Positions 39,290-50,600 of a DNA stretch of 59,068 nt are shown one piece after another (positions within the stretch are counted from its first letter, which is position 1; every line of letters begins with the position of its first letter). Location: NCBI GenBank assembly GCA_003833135.1, contig QZLH01000527.1, forward strand, positions 732 to 59,799, read 5' to 3'. The translations under genes were made by a program, and so were the position numbers. This stretch comes from Oehlia diaphana (Eukaryota; Glomeromycota; Glomeromycetes; Glomerales; Glomeraceae). The notes beneath the pieces were generated by a model. It ran no database searches, had not been told where the DNA came from, and worked only from the letters and a program-made list of their open reading frames with translations.

Positions 39290-39460
39290 TATCGCCGTTT
39301 TCGAATTACTTGAAACTGCATTTTGTCGTTCACGTGACTGCTCGTTCACGTTGTCTATATTTATTTCAGCGACTTAGATTTTTTGATCTCTATTTGTTAT
39401 CTGCATAATATGTCGCCTGTATTACCATAAATATATATCCGAGTGGTAAGATGATCCCTA
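39290..39460. mobile_element. Partial second copy of the 12265-12488 element
   Basis: It shares, in the same order, a TCACGTG-type motif, GATCTCTATT, a CTGCATAATAT/CTGCATTATAT block, a CCTGTATTACCA/ACTGTACTACCA block, and a terminal GGTAAGATGATCC (39444-39456). The left inverted arm is not recognisable, so this copy is decayed or truncated. Confidence 0.45.
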
Positions 39461-39506
39461 CAGACATCTCTGGGTTCCTTTTCATTATGGCATTTTCCCG
39501 GCCATT

Positions 39507-39930
39507 CATATGGGCGCATTTTTGGAATTTGACACACCCTTCTATCTAGGACAATTGGTTAGACTTAATAATTTAATATATTATTGACACACCTCTTACC
39601 TGGATCAATTGGTTAGTTTTATTATAACCAAATCAACATATGTCCTAAATTAACATGATTAATTATATAAGAAAAGCATTATTTATGCAGTTTTATGATA
39701 TTATTAAAATAAACTGATAATTTAGACCATATATTAATTTTAAAACATGTCAATTTCATAGTTTAAAGATAATGTATCTACTATACTTATAGTTCCCGTG
39801 AGTTTAGATTTTATTACCATATGCAAAAGCTACAAATATGAAATCAAAACAACAAAAAAAACAAGTGTAAATATCTTTGAAACTGATCTACAACAGACTA
39901 ATAAGGCTATTCCAAAAATGCGCCCATATG
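39507..39930. mobile_element. 424-bp element with perfect 22-bp terminal inverted repeats
   Basis: Left arm 39507-39528 and right arm 39909-39930 are exact reverse complements (core GGGCGCATTTTTGGAAT). The interior is AT-rich and non-coding. It includes two direct repeats with TGACACACC followed by CAATTGGTTAG, near 39529-39560 and 39584-39615. The outer ends form CATATG on both sides, so a TA duplication is possible but cannot be separated from the arms. Non-autonomous DNA element; family unknown. Perfect arms suggest recent activity. Confidence 0.7.
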
Positions 39931-39964
39931 TTTTATATACCTTTATCTGATACTAATACTAATA

Positions 39965-40139
39965 CAGTCAACTCTCTATAAATGCACTACTTATAAGTGC
40001 ATACCCTTCTTAAATGCACACTTTGATTCAGTCCCAATTATATATGACCTCTAATTATTTACTCTTTATAAATGCACACCTTTTGTAATCGCACGCTTTT
40101 ATCCAGTCTCAAGGGGGTGTATTTATAGAGAGTTAATTG
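39965..40139. mobile_element. 175-bp MITE, TA-flanked, with AACTCTCTATAAAT arms
   Basis: Left end CAGTCAACTCTCTATAAATG and right end, read in reverse complement, CAATTAACTCTCTATAAATA. TA flanks both sides (39963-39964 and 40140-40141). The interior repeats an ATAAATGCACAC-like motif at least four times. CAGT-type termini with TA targets are usual for the Tc1/mariner-pogo superfamily; no transposase is present. It starts only 34 bp after the 424-bp element. Confidence 0.7.
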
Positions 40140-40730
40140 TACTAAGATATAGATATATAGACATAGATATAGGTAGAGGTGGAGGTATAGGTAGAAGTAC
40201 AGGTGGAACCTAGAGGAAAGCCAAGATGAAACTGGCAAGATATGTAACAAAATGGAAATAGAACATAAGGATTAGATAAGCTTAAACATGAATTGTTCAC
40301 TCCAGAAACATCACAAGCCATCAATAGAACAAATCTACCATTGATGAGAACTCACAGGTCGAATGATGTCAAATTAGGTATCAATCAGATATCAAAACTC
40401 AGGCTGGTAAACGCCTGATTGATTTCTGATTCTTTCATATTTAAAGCCAAAATGATCTCCTGGTTTGTGTCAGTTTTTGGTGGTACGGGGACCACCATTT
40501 ATTAAAATGTTTACCTCATAATCTGCCTCAACTCTATCAAAATAAATAAATTTCATGCTTGGTTTCACTTTCTTTTCCGTATAGGAGAATTTTATAGCAT
40601 TTCCAGCCTAAAAAATATTTCTTCTCATTTCTTTCAATTACGTGACTGATATTCCAAAACTCAAAATACTGCGGTTAAATTCCAAACTTTGATAGTTGTC
40701 TATAAAGGATTTTGACTCCATTCACATATA

Positions 40731-40870
40731 CAGTGAAATTTGATATAACGGAACCCCAATATACCGGAACTGGCCTTATCTTGAAATAAATGGAATTAAA
40801 AAAATTGAAAAAAATCGAATGATCAGTAAATAATTTAACAAATGATCTGACTGATAGTTTTAAGGGATGT
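40731..40870. mobile_element. Single pogo-like element end, truncated
   Basis: TA followed by CAGTGAAATTTGATATAACG and then GGAACC, ACCGGAAC and related short motifs. This resembles the GATATAACG-containing terminal repeats of pogo/Fot1-type elements. I found no matching inverted end nearby, so only one end remains; the right limit is arbitrary. Confidence 0.35.
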
Positions 40871-41256
40871 AAATTTCCTTTTTAAAATGAAAAGGCAATT
40901 TTATTTAATAAATCATGCATAAATAATTATTTTATTTGCATGTAAATACCAATATATTAAATCAATAAATAATGTAGTGCATTCTTCCTAATTAAAAATT
41001 TTTTCTGGTAATAATCAATCCTCAAGGTTATGTATTCAAATTGCAATCATGTTATCTATAGAATATAAACATTTATTTTCACATAGATTTGCAATGAAAT
41101 TTTATTAAACAAGTGTTAATTAAATGTCATTAAAAAATAATAATACATTAAATACTATTTGATGATAAATCTATCAATTCTTATTTATTAATATTGTAAA
41201 TGTAGTGAAAAAAATTCCATTATGAATAATTATTTTTCAATCTCAAGTGAATTCTT

Positions 41257-42670
41257 TCAAATCCATTCAAAATCTTCAATAAGATTCATTCCACAATCAA
41301 AGGAATACTTTTTAATCACTCCTTTTACTTTATATTCTTCGGTTAAATTTACCAATTTCTGATCCACTTTTATTCCAGAATGACTCACTTTTAACAATAT
41401 AGGATTCCTATTTTTCCAACTATAAATAAATGATTCTATATCTTTCAATTTAAATACCTTAGAATAAAATTTAGATTTAAATAAACTAATTGGTGATGAT
41501 TAGGCTAATACTTGAAATAACTTATCCCAACTAAATCCATAATCTTTGCACACATTAATAATTAATCCATTTAAAAATTGACAATTAATTAATAAATTTT
41601 TAAATTCTGGAACCAATAAATTTCTATCTAATGACAGTTTAAGATACCTAATATTTGGACAATTTTGATAAATTGCTTGAATAAGTATTTTATAATCGAC
41701 GTAATATATGACATTATCACAATGTATACTAATTTCAGAAAGATTTCTTGTTGTGTTTTCAATTTACTATAATAATCAATGGAATATAATTAATCTTAAA
41801 AATTTTTAAATAGGTAATGACAAATTCTTTAAATTATATTGGATCATACCAATTTATGAAAAATGGTTTCTGAATTTCTAAATATACTAAGTTCACAAAG
41901 CACGAAAGAAATCTTGTAGTAGGATCCCAACCAATTCTTAAATATTGCATCTGCATGTTTAATTAATGATTTTTCAAGAGATTTAGTAAAATGGTTCGTG
42001 TTTAGAGAATAAACTATCGAATAAATAAAATTCATTTAAATTTTTTTGCACTTCAATAAATTTAAAGGTCCTATAATTATCATTATAATCATAGGAAGTA
42101 ACATATAATGTAATTTTTTTATTGTTTTGCATATTTTAGCCAATCCTTCTAAAATATTTTGATCAATTTTAACATCACAATGAAAGATTTCAAGTTCTGA
42201 TAAGCAACATTCAACCTCTGGAATAAGATGTAGCTGAGAATCAAAATTATGAGGAATTGTAAGTTGAATAAGTTTTGTATTTTTATTAATAAATAATTTT
42301 AATATCTCGTTTCTTAAAATAGGTACATTTGATTTTTCAATCATTTTCGAAGAAATTATACCTTCTAGGATATGCAATATTAAATATTTCCAAAAACTCA
42401 TATAATTAAATAAAGGACGCTGATATGTTGTCTCTGTAATAAGATTAACCATTCCCTGATTCTTCAAAATTTCTCTTGATTCTTCCGATAAATGTAAGAG
42501 TATTACGTTATATAGTAATACATTCTTTGAATTATGACTCACACAAAATTGACCATGATTTCTCCATAAAATTGGCACCGCTGTTAGTACACACCAAGTT
42601 CTATTAACTAAAAGACATGAATAAAGGGATTTTTTAATTTTCCAAATATTAGAATCTCCACATTCTTCTT
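41257..42670 (-). pseudogene. F-box/LRR-type protein pseudogene
   Basis: Read on the minus strand it begins in the middle of an F-box-like stretch (SLYSCLLVNRTWCVLTAVPI, then LWRNHG, about 42640-42555). It continues open to 42036 through leucine-rich sequence (LSELEIFHCDVKIDQNILEG), then changes frame around 42036-41800. It then resumes as LRR sequence (IYQNCPNIRYLKLSLDRNLL, LLINCQFLNGLIINV) and hits an in-frame TAA near 41502, just before SSPISLFK. The end is KGVIKKYSFD...EDFEWI, stop at 41257. The F-box start with its initiator ATG is missing, replaced by A/T-rich DNA. Intact relatives would act as substrate receptors of SCF ubiquitin ligases; this copy is dead. Confidence 0.75.
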
Positions 42671-44942
42671 TTTTAAAAAAAAATAAAAAATAAAAAAGGA
42701 GAAATTTTTTTATCGGGTTATTTTAATGGATTTTTAGTCTTATTGTGTAACAAGTATCATGTTCATATATTTCGCATAATACATGATGCAATTTGATGCA
42801 TGAAGATCTGTCACTATTTTTATTTTTTGTACTTAATTATTGACGAATTACGTGACAGTTTAATAGGAAGCACGCTTCCGAGCAAAAGTTTAAACTTCAC
42901 ATTTGATTCTGGAAAATATAAATAATATTTTATGATTAATTTCATTGTTGATTTATTATTAACGCCGTACAGTTTCAAAATTAAGGCACTACTGGCGAGG
43001 ATTACGACCTTGATTTACTGTACATTAAACTTGATATTCCCGAAATTAAGTGTATATAATTTTTTATGAAAGCAGAAACAAGTTGATGGTATTTCGGATA
43101 CAAATATTAAATTGAATAGTATAATATATTTTAATTAAACTTTCGGTTACAGTACGTGATTTAATAAAACAATTTGCTTATTTTATAGAAAAGCATCTGC
43201 GAATAAAATAGGGTGTTTCTTATATATTGATACAGTTTATAATTGTAATTGATGTTCGTCATGCGTCAGATGTAAATTGATATTTGACGGTGTCACTCGT
43301 CGTATTAATTGAACATTAAATTTTTCAGGCTTAAAAAATTTTTTATTATTAAATAATTTATTTATCACATTAAGAAATATGTAATACTAAAATATCAGAT
43401 AGTTAAAAAGTTTCTTAAAATTATTATACATACAGTAACTTGAATATTTTAATAAAAATATACGAATTACGAGAAAATTTTTGCGATTTGCTCAATTTTC
43501 TGTTTTTAAAATATTTAATGTGTTATTACAAAAGTGTTCTGTTATGGATTAAGGTCATGTATGAGAAATAAATTTTTAACCAAATTTTTGAGTTTTATTC
43601 ATGTAGTATATCCAAAATTTCCACTACAGATAGTAAAGACGTAACAATTTTTGGCAATATAATTACAAAATGAAAATATTGTGCACAAATTAAACCACAT
43701 TATTTCAATAATAAAATTTCTAAAACTTTCTTGTTAGTTATTGCCTAAGGTTAATCTAAAAAAAAATAAAATATATGGTAAAAATATGTTAGAAGACTCG
43801 AGTACTCTAAGTAAGCTTTGTAGAAAAGACAGATTCAAGCCCCCATGCCTACTATCAATTGACATTAACGATATATCGTGAGTGATCAAACTCGTGCAGA
43901 GGTACTGTCATATTGATAATAAGACATGAGACCCACCACCAAAGGGAAGGGCCCCACATACAGAAGTCTGCGACATAGCTTGAGATTTTACTATTTTTCT
44001 ATTTATTTTTCTCATTAAGGTAACCAGACTTCTAGAAGAGGAGGATAACCGAAGCACTCTAGGTGCACAAATCCCTTATACATCCCAGCTTAGCCATTTC
44101 CACTTACCAAAATAATAAAAACTCCAAGAAATTTATCTCCATTGATTGACGTTTAAGTATAAATCTTCCAAAACTTTTTTTTGCAAGTAAGAATAAGAAC
44201 ATAAGTTTGTATGTATTTAACAAATAAAATATTAGTTTATAATAAATATTAAAAGAAAATGATGATATATTATTAAAAAGAAATAAAAAATAAAAATTTC
44301 AGTTTTAAAAACCAAAAAAGAAATAAATAAAATATAAAAATTTCAGGATTAAATAAGAAGAAATAGCAAATATTGAAAGTGAATATTAAAAGAAAAAAGC
44401 TTTCGAAAACTAAAAAGTTAAAAAAGCGATTTATAGATAATTTTTAAATCATTAAAATATGATGTAAGATTGTTTACGCGCCATATTATTACACGTATAT
44501 TGATCACGTTGGTCAATATTACTCCTCTTTAATCATTGACTTTATATGAGTAATTTATTTACTAACACAACTGACTCTGCGTTGCGTAACTCCATAATAA
44601 TATAATATACTCGGGTATTTTATCAGAAAAAAATTTTTTGATTGAGACCCGGGTATAATTCAATAATTCAATTCTTAATTGTGCTACTCATTTTAACCAA
44701 TAAATCATGCAGGCAAAAAAAAACTTTTTCCATTATATGATTATAAGCTATAACTTTATTATCATATTTTATTATCAAAACAATACGCGTATGTGAGATT
44801 TATAGACAATAAACTTTTTGTTAAATTATAAATTTAATGATTATACGAAAAGAACTTAAATCTTGTAGCGTACAGAGTGGCAGAAACTGTCGTTACGATA
44901 ATATTAGATAATTCTATCGTGAATAAAAAAGTACTACTAATT
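42671..44942. other. Non-coding stretch between the F-box pseudogene and the coiled-coil fragment
   Basis: No supportable gene. Mostly AT-rich. A less AT-rich block at about 43830-44110 has no open frame and no tRNA-type box; it may be part of a dispersed repeat. Nothing else seen. Confidence 0.5.
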
Positions 44943-45056
44943 ATGTCATCAGAGCTTGAATTATTGAGACAGCGCATCACTAATCTTGAGGCAGAGAATG
45001 GTCAGAATATGGAGCTAAGGGCCGAACTTAGGGACAGAATCGAGAAGTTGGAATAG
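44943..45056 (+). pseudogene. Coiled-coil N-terminus fragment, 37 codons
   Basis: ATG 44943 to TAG 45056 encodes MSSELELLRQRITNLEAENG followed by QNMELRAELRDRIEKLE. This is an ideal heptad coiled coil rich in E, L and R, of the sort that starts many larger proteins in these fungi (recollection, not checked). It stops after 37 residues, and a TA-flanked MITE begins 25 bp later. I read it as the surviving 5' end of a longer gene, but a tiny independent coiled-coil gene is possible. Confidence 0.5.
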
Positions 45057-45081
45057 AGGGAAGAGGGACGTCCTTAACGTA

Positions 45082-45192
45082 CAGTAGGGGTGTACAATAT
45101 TAAGGCCCGAGTTTAGGAGTTATGCACTTGCACGTGATAGCGTTAACGTTAACTCCGGCCAGTTCGTACATTAATATCGTACACCCCCACTG
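45082..45192. mobile_element. 111-bp TA-flanked MITE (Tc1/mariner-like ends)
   Basis: Left end CAGTAGGGGTGTACAATATT and right end, read in reverse complement, CAGTGGGGGTGTACGATATT, differ at only two positions. TA lies on both sides (45080-45081 and 45193-45194). The interior is unusually GC-rich for this window (CACGTGATAGCG, CTCCGGCCAG) and non-coding. CAGT ends and a TA target fit a Tc1/mariner-type non-autonomous element. Confidence 0.75.
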
Positions 45193-45455
45193 TATATTAA
45201 GGAATCCCGAGGGCAGAGACCCGAATTTTAAACTCGCAAATTTTTTATCACGATAACGGAAAAAATTGTGATTTTATTCCAAATAATTCATTTTTAGCCA
45301 AAATGATTGCAATTTACCAGTTACCAGAAAATTTGCAATAATGATTGGCTAGTTGTCACGTGTTAAAATAAAATTAAAATTCATAAAAATTCTCTTTTAT
45401 TCATTTACCTATTATTGCAATTTTTCTCGAATATAAATTTTTCTTCATATTTTAA

Positions 45456-46440
45456 ATGTCTTACCTAGTTGCGAGGTTTTTTCGTCCTGCGTTACGTACT
45501 CTCCAACCAAAAACCTTTTCCTTAACCTTGCAAAAAAGATTCAACAGTTCTTCTTGCACCAATTTTTTCTGCAATTCTAAATTACTATCTGTAATTCGAC
45601 ATATGCGCCTTATACACCCATTTATTTATACTAGTCTGAATTTTACTTTGTTGTTTATACATATGCAATCGAATTCTTATGATCAACAAGAACGAGATAC
45701 TATTCCCAGAGAAATTTATTATGCATCTAGTGGGTATTATCAGTCAGTACAGAAGCTTTATGAGACGGTAAAAAAACAAGGATATGATTATGACTTATCT
45801 GATGTGCATGATTTTTTATATAGACAGGCTGTGTGGCAAATACATGCACCTCATCTTAAGTATATTCCATATTCAATTTTTAACAATATCACAGTTCCTA
45901 ATGAATGCCATCAGGCAGATATTTTAAATATGCCACATAATAAGGTTGGATGTGTAACATATCTTTTTTGTCTTAATGTATTAGATGTAACTTTGAGATA
46001 TAAGAAGTCTGTTCCTATAGGCGAACTGTGTTAAGAATAGAGAGGGTATCTTGACTTAAAGCTTTTGAGCATATTTATGATAGTTCTGGCTGTCCTCTTG
46101 AGTGACCAAAATTATTAATCACAGATAAGGGGTCTGAATTTAAGGGTGATTGCGAACAATTAATGAGAAGACATGGCATAGAAATTCAAAAAGCTACATC
46201 TAAACGTTCTGTTAGTATTGTTGAAAGGTATAACCTTACCTTAGTTAAGAGATTATTTCGTATACAGAATTCACATGACTTATCATTACATACTGTACGT
46301 TAATAGGAGAATCTCGTGCTTGGGTGAAGAACCTTCCTATAATAATTGTTGAAGATATTAATAATTCTGTTACTAGGTTAATTGGTATGACTCCCGCCAA
46401 AGCGATAAAAAAGAAAATGTTATGCCAAATCTTCCTGTAG
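45456..46440 (+). pseudogene. Degenerate DDE integrase (rve-type) with mitochondrial-presequence-like leader
   Basis: Frame 1 opens at ATG 45456 with MSYLVARFFRPALRTLQPKT, then FSLTLQKRFNSSS: arginine-rich, free of acidic residues, and like a cleavable fungal mitochondrial leader. From about residue 75 it becomes integrase-like (YYASSGYYQSVQKLYETVKK; HQADILNMPHNKVG), with the first catalytic Asp in QAD. The frame ends at 46034. A second frame carries the rest of the core (LLITDKGSEFKGDCEQLMRR, SVSIVERYN), giving the second Asp and the Glu about 32 residues apart. TGA interrupts it just before PKLLITD, TAA TAG follow LSLHTVR, and a third frame holds SRAWVKNLPII and MTPAKAIKKKM. At least two frameshifts and several stops make it inactive. 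It comes from an integrase-bearing mobile element of undetermined class. Confidence 0.7.
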
Positions 46441-46555
46441 ATATAGCAAATATATCATTTTTGATTCACGAAGCGGATATTTTTTGATTCACCAAATTGT
46501 GTAACCAATCGCTGTATTTTTTTGATTCAGGAGCTGTATGACAGTTATCACGAAA

Positions 46556-46912
46556 TATTTTGCATTTTTCGATAGTTTCTTTTCTTATACGTGAACAATG
46601 AATAACTACTAAATTTTCTAAACTAGGACATAGAATTGGATTTTAAGTTTTTACATTCTATTAGTGATTTTTATATACTTTCATTATTTACTAGACGATG
46701 ACCACAATCAATAAAGAACAAATCTTTTAGATTAGGACATGCTTTGCATATATCTGAATAGAGGATATTTATATCCTTTTCTTTTTGTCCCCAAATTTTT
46801 AATGTTATAAATTTGCATGGTAATGGTTTCGCATCTACTCCGAAAATTGAAAGAATTTAACACCTGTCATTCCATTTAACTTTATTTTATTCCATAACAT
46901 CCGGAATACATT
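46556..46912 (-). pseudogene. F-box/LRR-type gene fragment
   Basis: On the minus strand, fragments in different frames read VFRMLWNKIKLNGMTG (like the end of an F-box), then LPCKFITLKIWGQKEKDIN and CPNLKDLFFIDCGHRLVNNE (an LRR pattern), followed by a stop and a short IHCSRIRKETIEK-like piece. Too broken to be functional. It lies just downstream of the integrase remnant and points the other way. Confidence 0.5.
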
Positions 46913-47669
46913 AACAAAAAAAAAAAAAATTTTTTTTTTATTGACGTTAATTAATTATTAACAAAAATTCAACAGAAAAATGTAAAAAAATAGAAAAAAA
47001 AACCAATTAAAAAAAATTTATTTTTCGGGTTGAACCAAAAAAAAAATTAAAAAAATGATGAAAAAATTGTAACTAAAAACCAAAAACCAAAAATAAAAAA
47101 TTAAAAAAATTTCTGCACTTTGTACCAATAAATAAATATATATATATATATATTCGAAAAAACTGAAAATAAAGAAAATTAAAATAATTTGAACGAAAAA
47201 AAATAAAAATAATTTTTCAGTATTGAACTAAAAACTGAAAATAATAAAAAAATTTTTTATCGGTATTGAATAAAAAACAAAAATAATTATATTTTTTGAA
47301 AAAAAAACTAAAAATATGAACTAAAAAATGATTAAAAACTTTTTTAGTTAGAGTTGATCATTATTCTAACAATGAATAGTTCAGGCGCAGACATGTCAAC
47401 GCGTTTCCATGTTACACTAGAGTAGAAGTTATTTATCCATTTTTTTTTCAATTATGATATGTTGAGCCCAAAGACTGTATCAATGGACTCATTTAAAATT
47501 CCTAAAACGACGTAAAACGCTGAAATTCGTTTTTCTTTTTTTTAAAAAAAAATAGTATATGTAACATAAAATAAACATAAATGATAAAATGACTACGGTA
47601 AAAGAATAGGATGAAGACATATCCGTTATTTGAACAAGATAAATTTAAAGTGAAAATATTTATATTATG
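46913..47669. other. A-rich low-complexity stretch before the gene D stop
   Basis: 46913-47350 is an A-rich, irregular repetition of motifs such as AACTAAAAACTGAAAAT, with an (AT)n run near 47138-47152. 47350-47669 is ordinary AT-rich DNA holding the 3' flank of gene D. No gene supported. Confidence 0.55.
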
Positions 47670-50600
47670 TTAATTATTCATTATATCTTCTTTAACTGTT
47701 AAGAATGGTGCTAATTTTTGTGACATTTGTGATATTTCTAATTGTTCGACATCATTTGCCGCATTTGTATTAAGTTTTAATAATTGCTCTTTGATAAGCT
47801 TCCTATTTGACATAATGTGTCTTATATAGTAATTTCTTAATTGTTGTGCATTAAAATCTTCCGTAGATATTAGAATTTTACATAGATTACGAACACCAAT
47901 ATATCGACCTTTAATAATAGTATCTTCTACTTTATCTTTCAGAGTTTCAACGTCATAAATATCAGTTACTTGTAACATATTAATAAGAAATAATAAATAT
48001 TGATCTGTTTTAAAATCATCTGGTTTACGTAAAACAGATTTTACCGCATCTTCAAAAGATTGTCCATATAACCATCGAAGTAATATCCAAAATATATCCG
48101 GATGAATACCTTTTATTGAAACCTCGATTTCATCCCTTGATGATTCACTTAAACCACTGTAGAACATTCTTTTAAAATATGAAGAAGCGGCTGCGTGAAA
48201 AAAAAAAAAAATATTATTTAAGGGAAATATGGATAATACTGTATATAATAATAAGCAGGAAAAAAAAAATCAATTTAACGAACCTGAAAGCACGTATCTG
48301 TTAGCACCAATTTTTTCTTGCTCTTTATCAAAAATGAAAAAAACATCATGGTATTCATTGTTAGATTGTTTTAAGAGTTTATCTAATAAATCATTAACCA
48401 ATATTTCCTTTTGATCAATTTTTGCATTTTTTTCTGAATTTTTTATCTTTTCTAATTCTTCTAACTCTTCTATATTTATTTCATAAGCTCCCGTAATCAA
48501 TAATAAATTTTTATATGGCATTAAACATGTTTTAACTTTGTACATTCCTTCTTTAATATCTTCTTGTATTCCAAAAACAAGCTCCTTTCCTGCTACCCAA
48601 CTTTTTTCGTCAAATGGATCATCCCCATTTAAGAACAATTTCTTGTCAGAATCATTAATTTTTAATTTAATCAACCCTTTCATAATGTCATCATGCGAAA
48701 ATTCATTCATTATTTTATATATTTCTTCCATTACACTTTTTATATCTGAAGACTTCCAAATAATTTTGGATTTAATTTCTTCGATAAAAAAAAACCAATG
48801 TTTAATAATTTCTTCTAAAGATGGTTTTCCAATAGTTGAATATTGTTCACAAAATGAATTATCCGGTTCAACACTTCTCTCAAATAAAGGTCTTTGAGTC
48901 CAACATACTTCCTTATATCTTTGAAAACAAAGAACTGCAAAATTTTCATATCCTAAAGTTTCTTTTGCTTCCTCTTGAAATGGACTTTGAAGATACTTTT
49001 CTGATGGAATGAATTTGATATATATAATTTGGTTCCATTGATCGTTTGAAAACATAAAATTATTTGTATATAAATAATTTATTAAATATTTTGCTCGAAT
49101 TTTGACTACATTTATTGGAAATTTATCCGGTTGCTGAAATTTTGATTCAATCTCTCGTGCACATTTAATAATTGTATCACAATTTACTCGGCGATTAAAC
49201 CCGATTCTTCCTAAAGCTTCTAAACAAACAGGATCGTTTTGTAATTCTGGAGGTATAAATTTATCGGTGTCAAAAATGTTGTGAAATAAAATTTCATCAT
49301 TGTCATATAAAGTATCTGCTCTCGCGAAAGCAGTAAGTGATTTGTTAGGTACCATTTTAAATTGTTTGAAATAATTAATAGTATTATTATCTAAAGATAA
49401 GAACTTTTTCAAGAAAGTAATATAATCTTGAGAAGGTACAAAATTTTCCAAATCTGGTACTATATAGTCTTTAAAATAATTTAGCTCATTTATATAAGTT
49501 GCTTCTAGTGATTGTTTTTGGCGTAATTTAGTAAGCGCATTAAAATCTGATTTACTATCACATCTATAGAAATCGGTATTTTTATGGAAAGAAAAAAATG
49601 GCAAATTGTACGTAAGAAGGTTTCCAGATGTGGCATCAATGAATTTTCCTCCTTTTTCATTGGAGTGTATTGGCCATATGGGTAAGGATCGAAGTATGTC
49701 CATAAAGTTTTTTTGTTCTCGTCCATGTTCTATTGGAATAAAAATAAGATATTAAATCATTTTCATTAAAATAATCATTTTGTAACAGCCTTATTTACCT
49801 ATTAAAGATTTAAGTTCACTTCTAATATATCTTCTAAAATTATCGTAATCGGACAATGATAGATTTCCAGTTTCGAACAGCTGCTCCATAGACTTATGTA
49901 ATAATGAACAAGATACCTTCAAAGAATTAATTACGTTTAAAGGAGTGCAACTTAATGTACATTTTTTGAAATATTGGTGAGCGTTATCAGGAAATTTAAA
50001 ATTAGTAAAGCGAACTTGTAATTTTGATAGTATTTGATATAAATAATGACCATTGTCAGGCATATATAAAACTGGATCTTTCATATCAAGTCGAATAAGC
50101 TTGGAAGGTTGAATCACTGGCAAAAGAGGATATTTTGAAAGTCTAGTAAATTCTCCTCCTTCTTTCATTTCAATTAATATTGACCAAATCTTTATAAGCC
50201 AATTATAATTTGGTATAGAGTTTCCGTGTGGATCCCATTGTCTTTCCTTTGAAGGCCGTAATTCAAACATTAAAAGATCCAAGAGAGCCGAAGCATCAAA
50301 TTTTTTGATATTTGTGTATGCGGAGAAATCGTCATCATTAAATATCTTGAATAATTTCCTTGGTAAATCAATAGAAACAAATTTTGGTGGACCAGTACTC
50401 GGGAACAATTCTAGATGTTCTTTTTTTCCAATATAATAGACTTCACCAAACTTTCCAACAGAACCATCACTCAATGGAACTAACGGTAGTCCAGTAAGAA
50501 ATTCATAAGCATTTTTATCTTGTAGAATAAAATCAAGCAATTTGAATAATGAAATATGATTAAGATTATAATGAATATCGGAAACCCCGCATAATATTTC

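Noticed and set aside
40059..40324. Minus-strand frames rich in Y, L and T (LYLYLHLYLYLCLYIY-type)
   Set aside because: They arise from an AGATATAGATATAGGTAGAGG-like simple repeat near 40145-40200, not from a gene.
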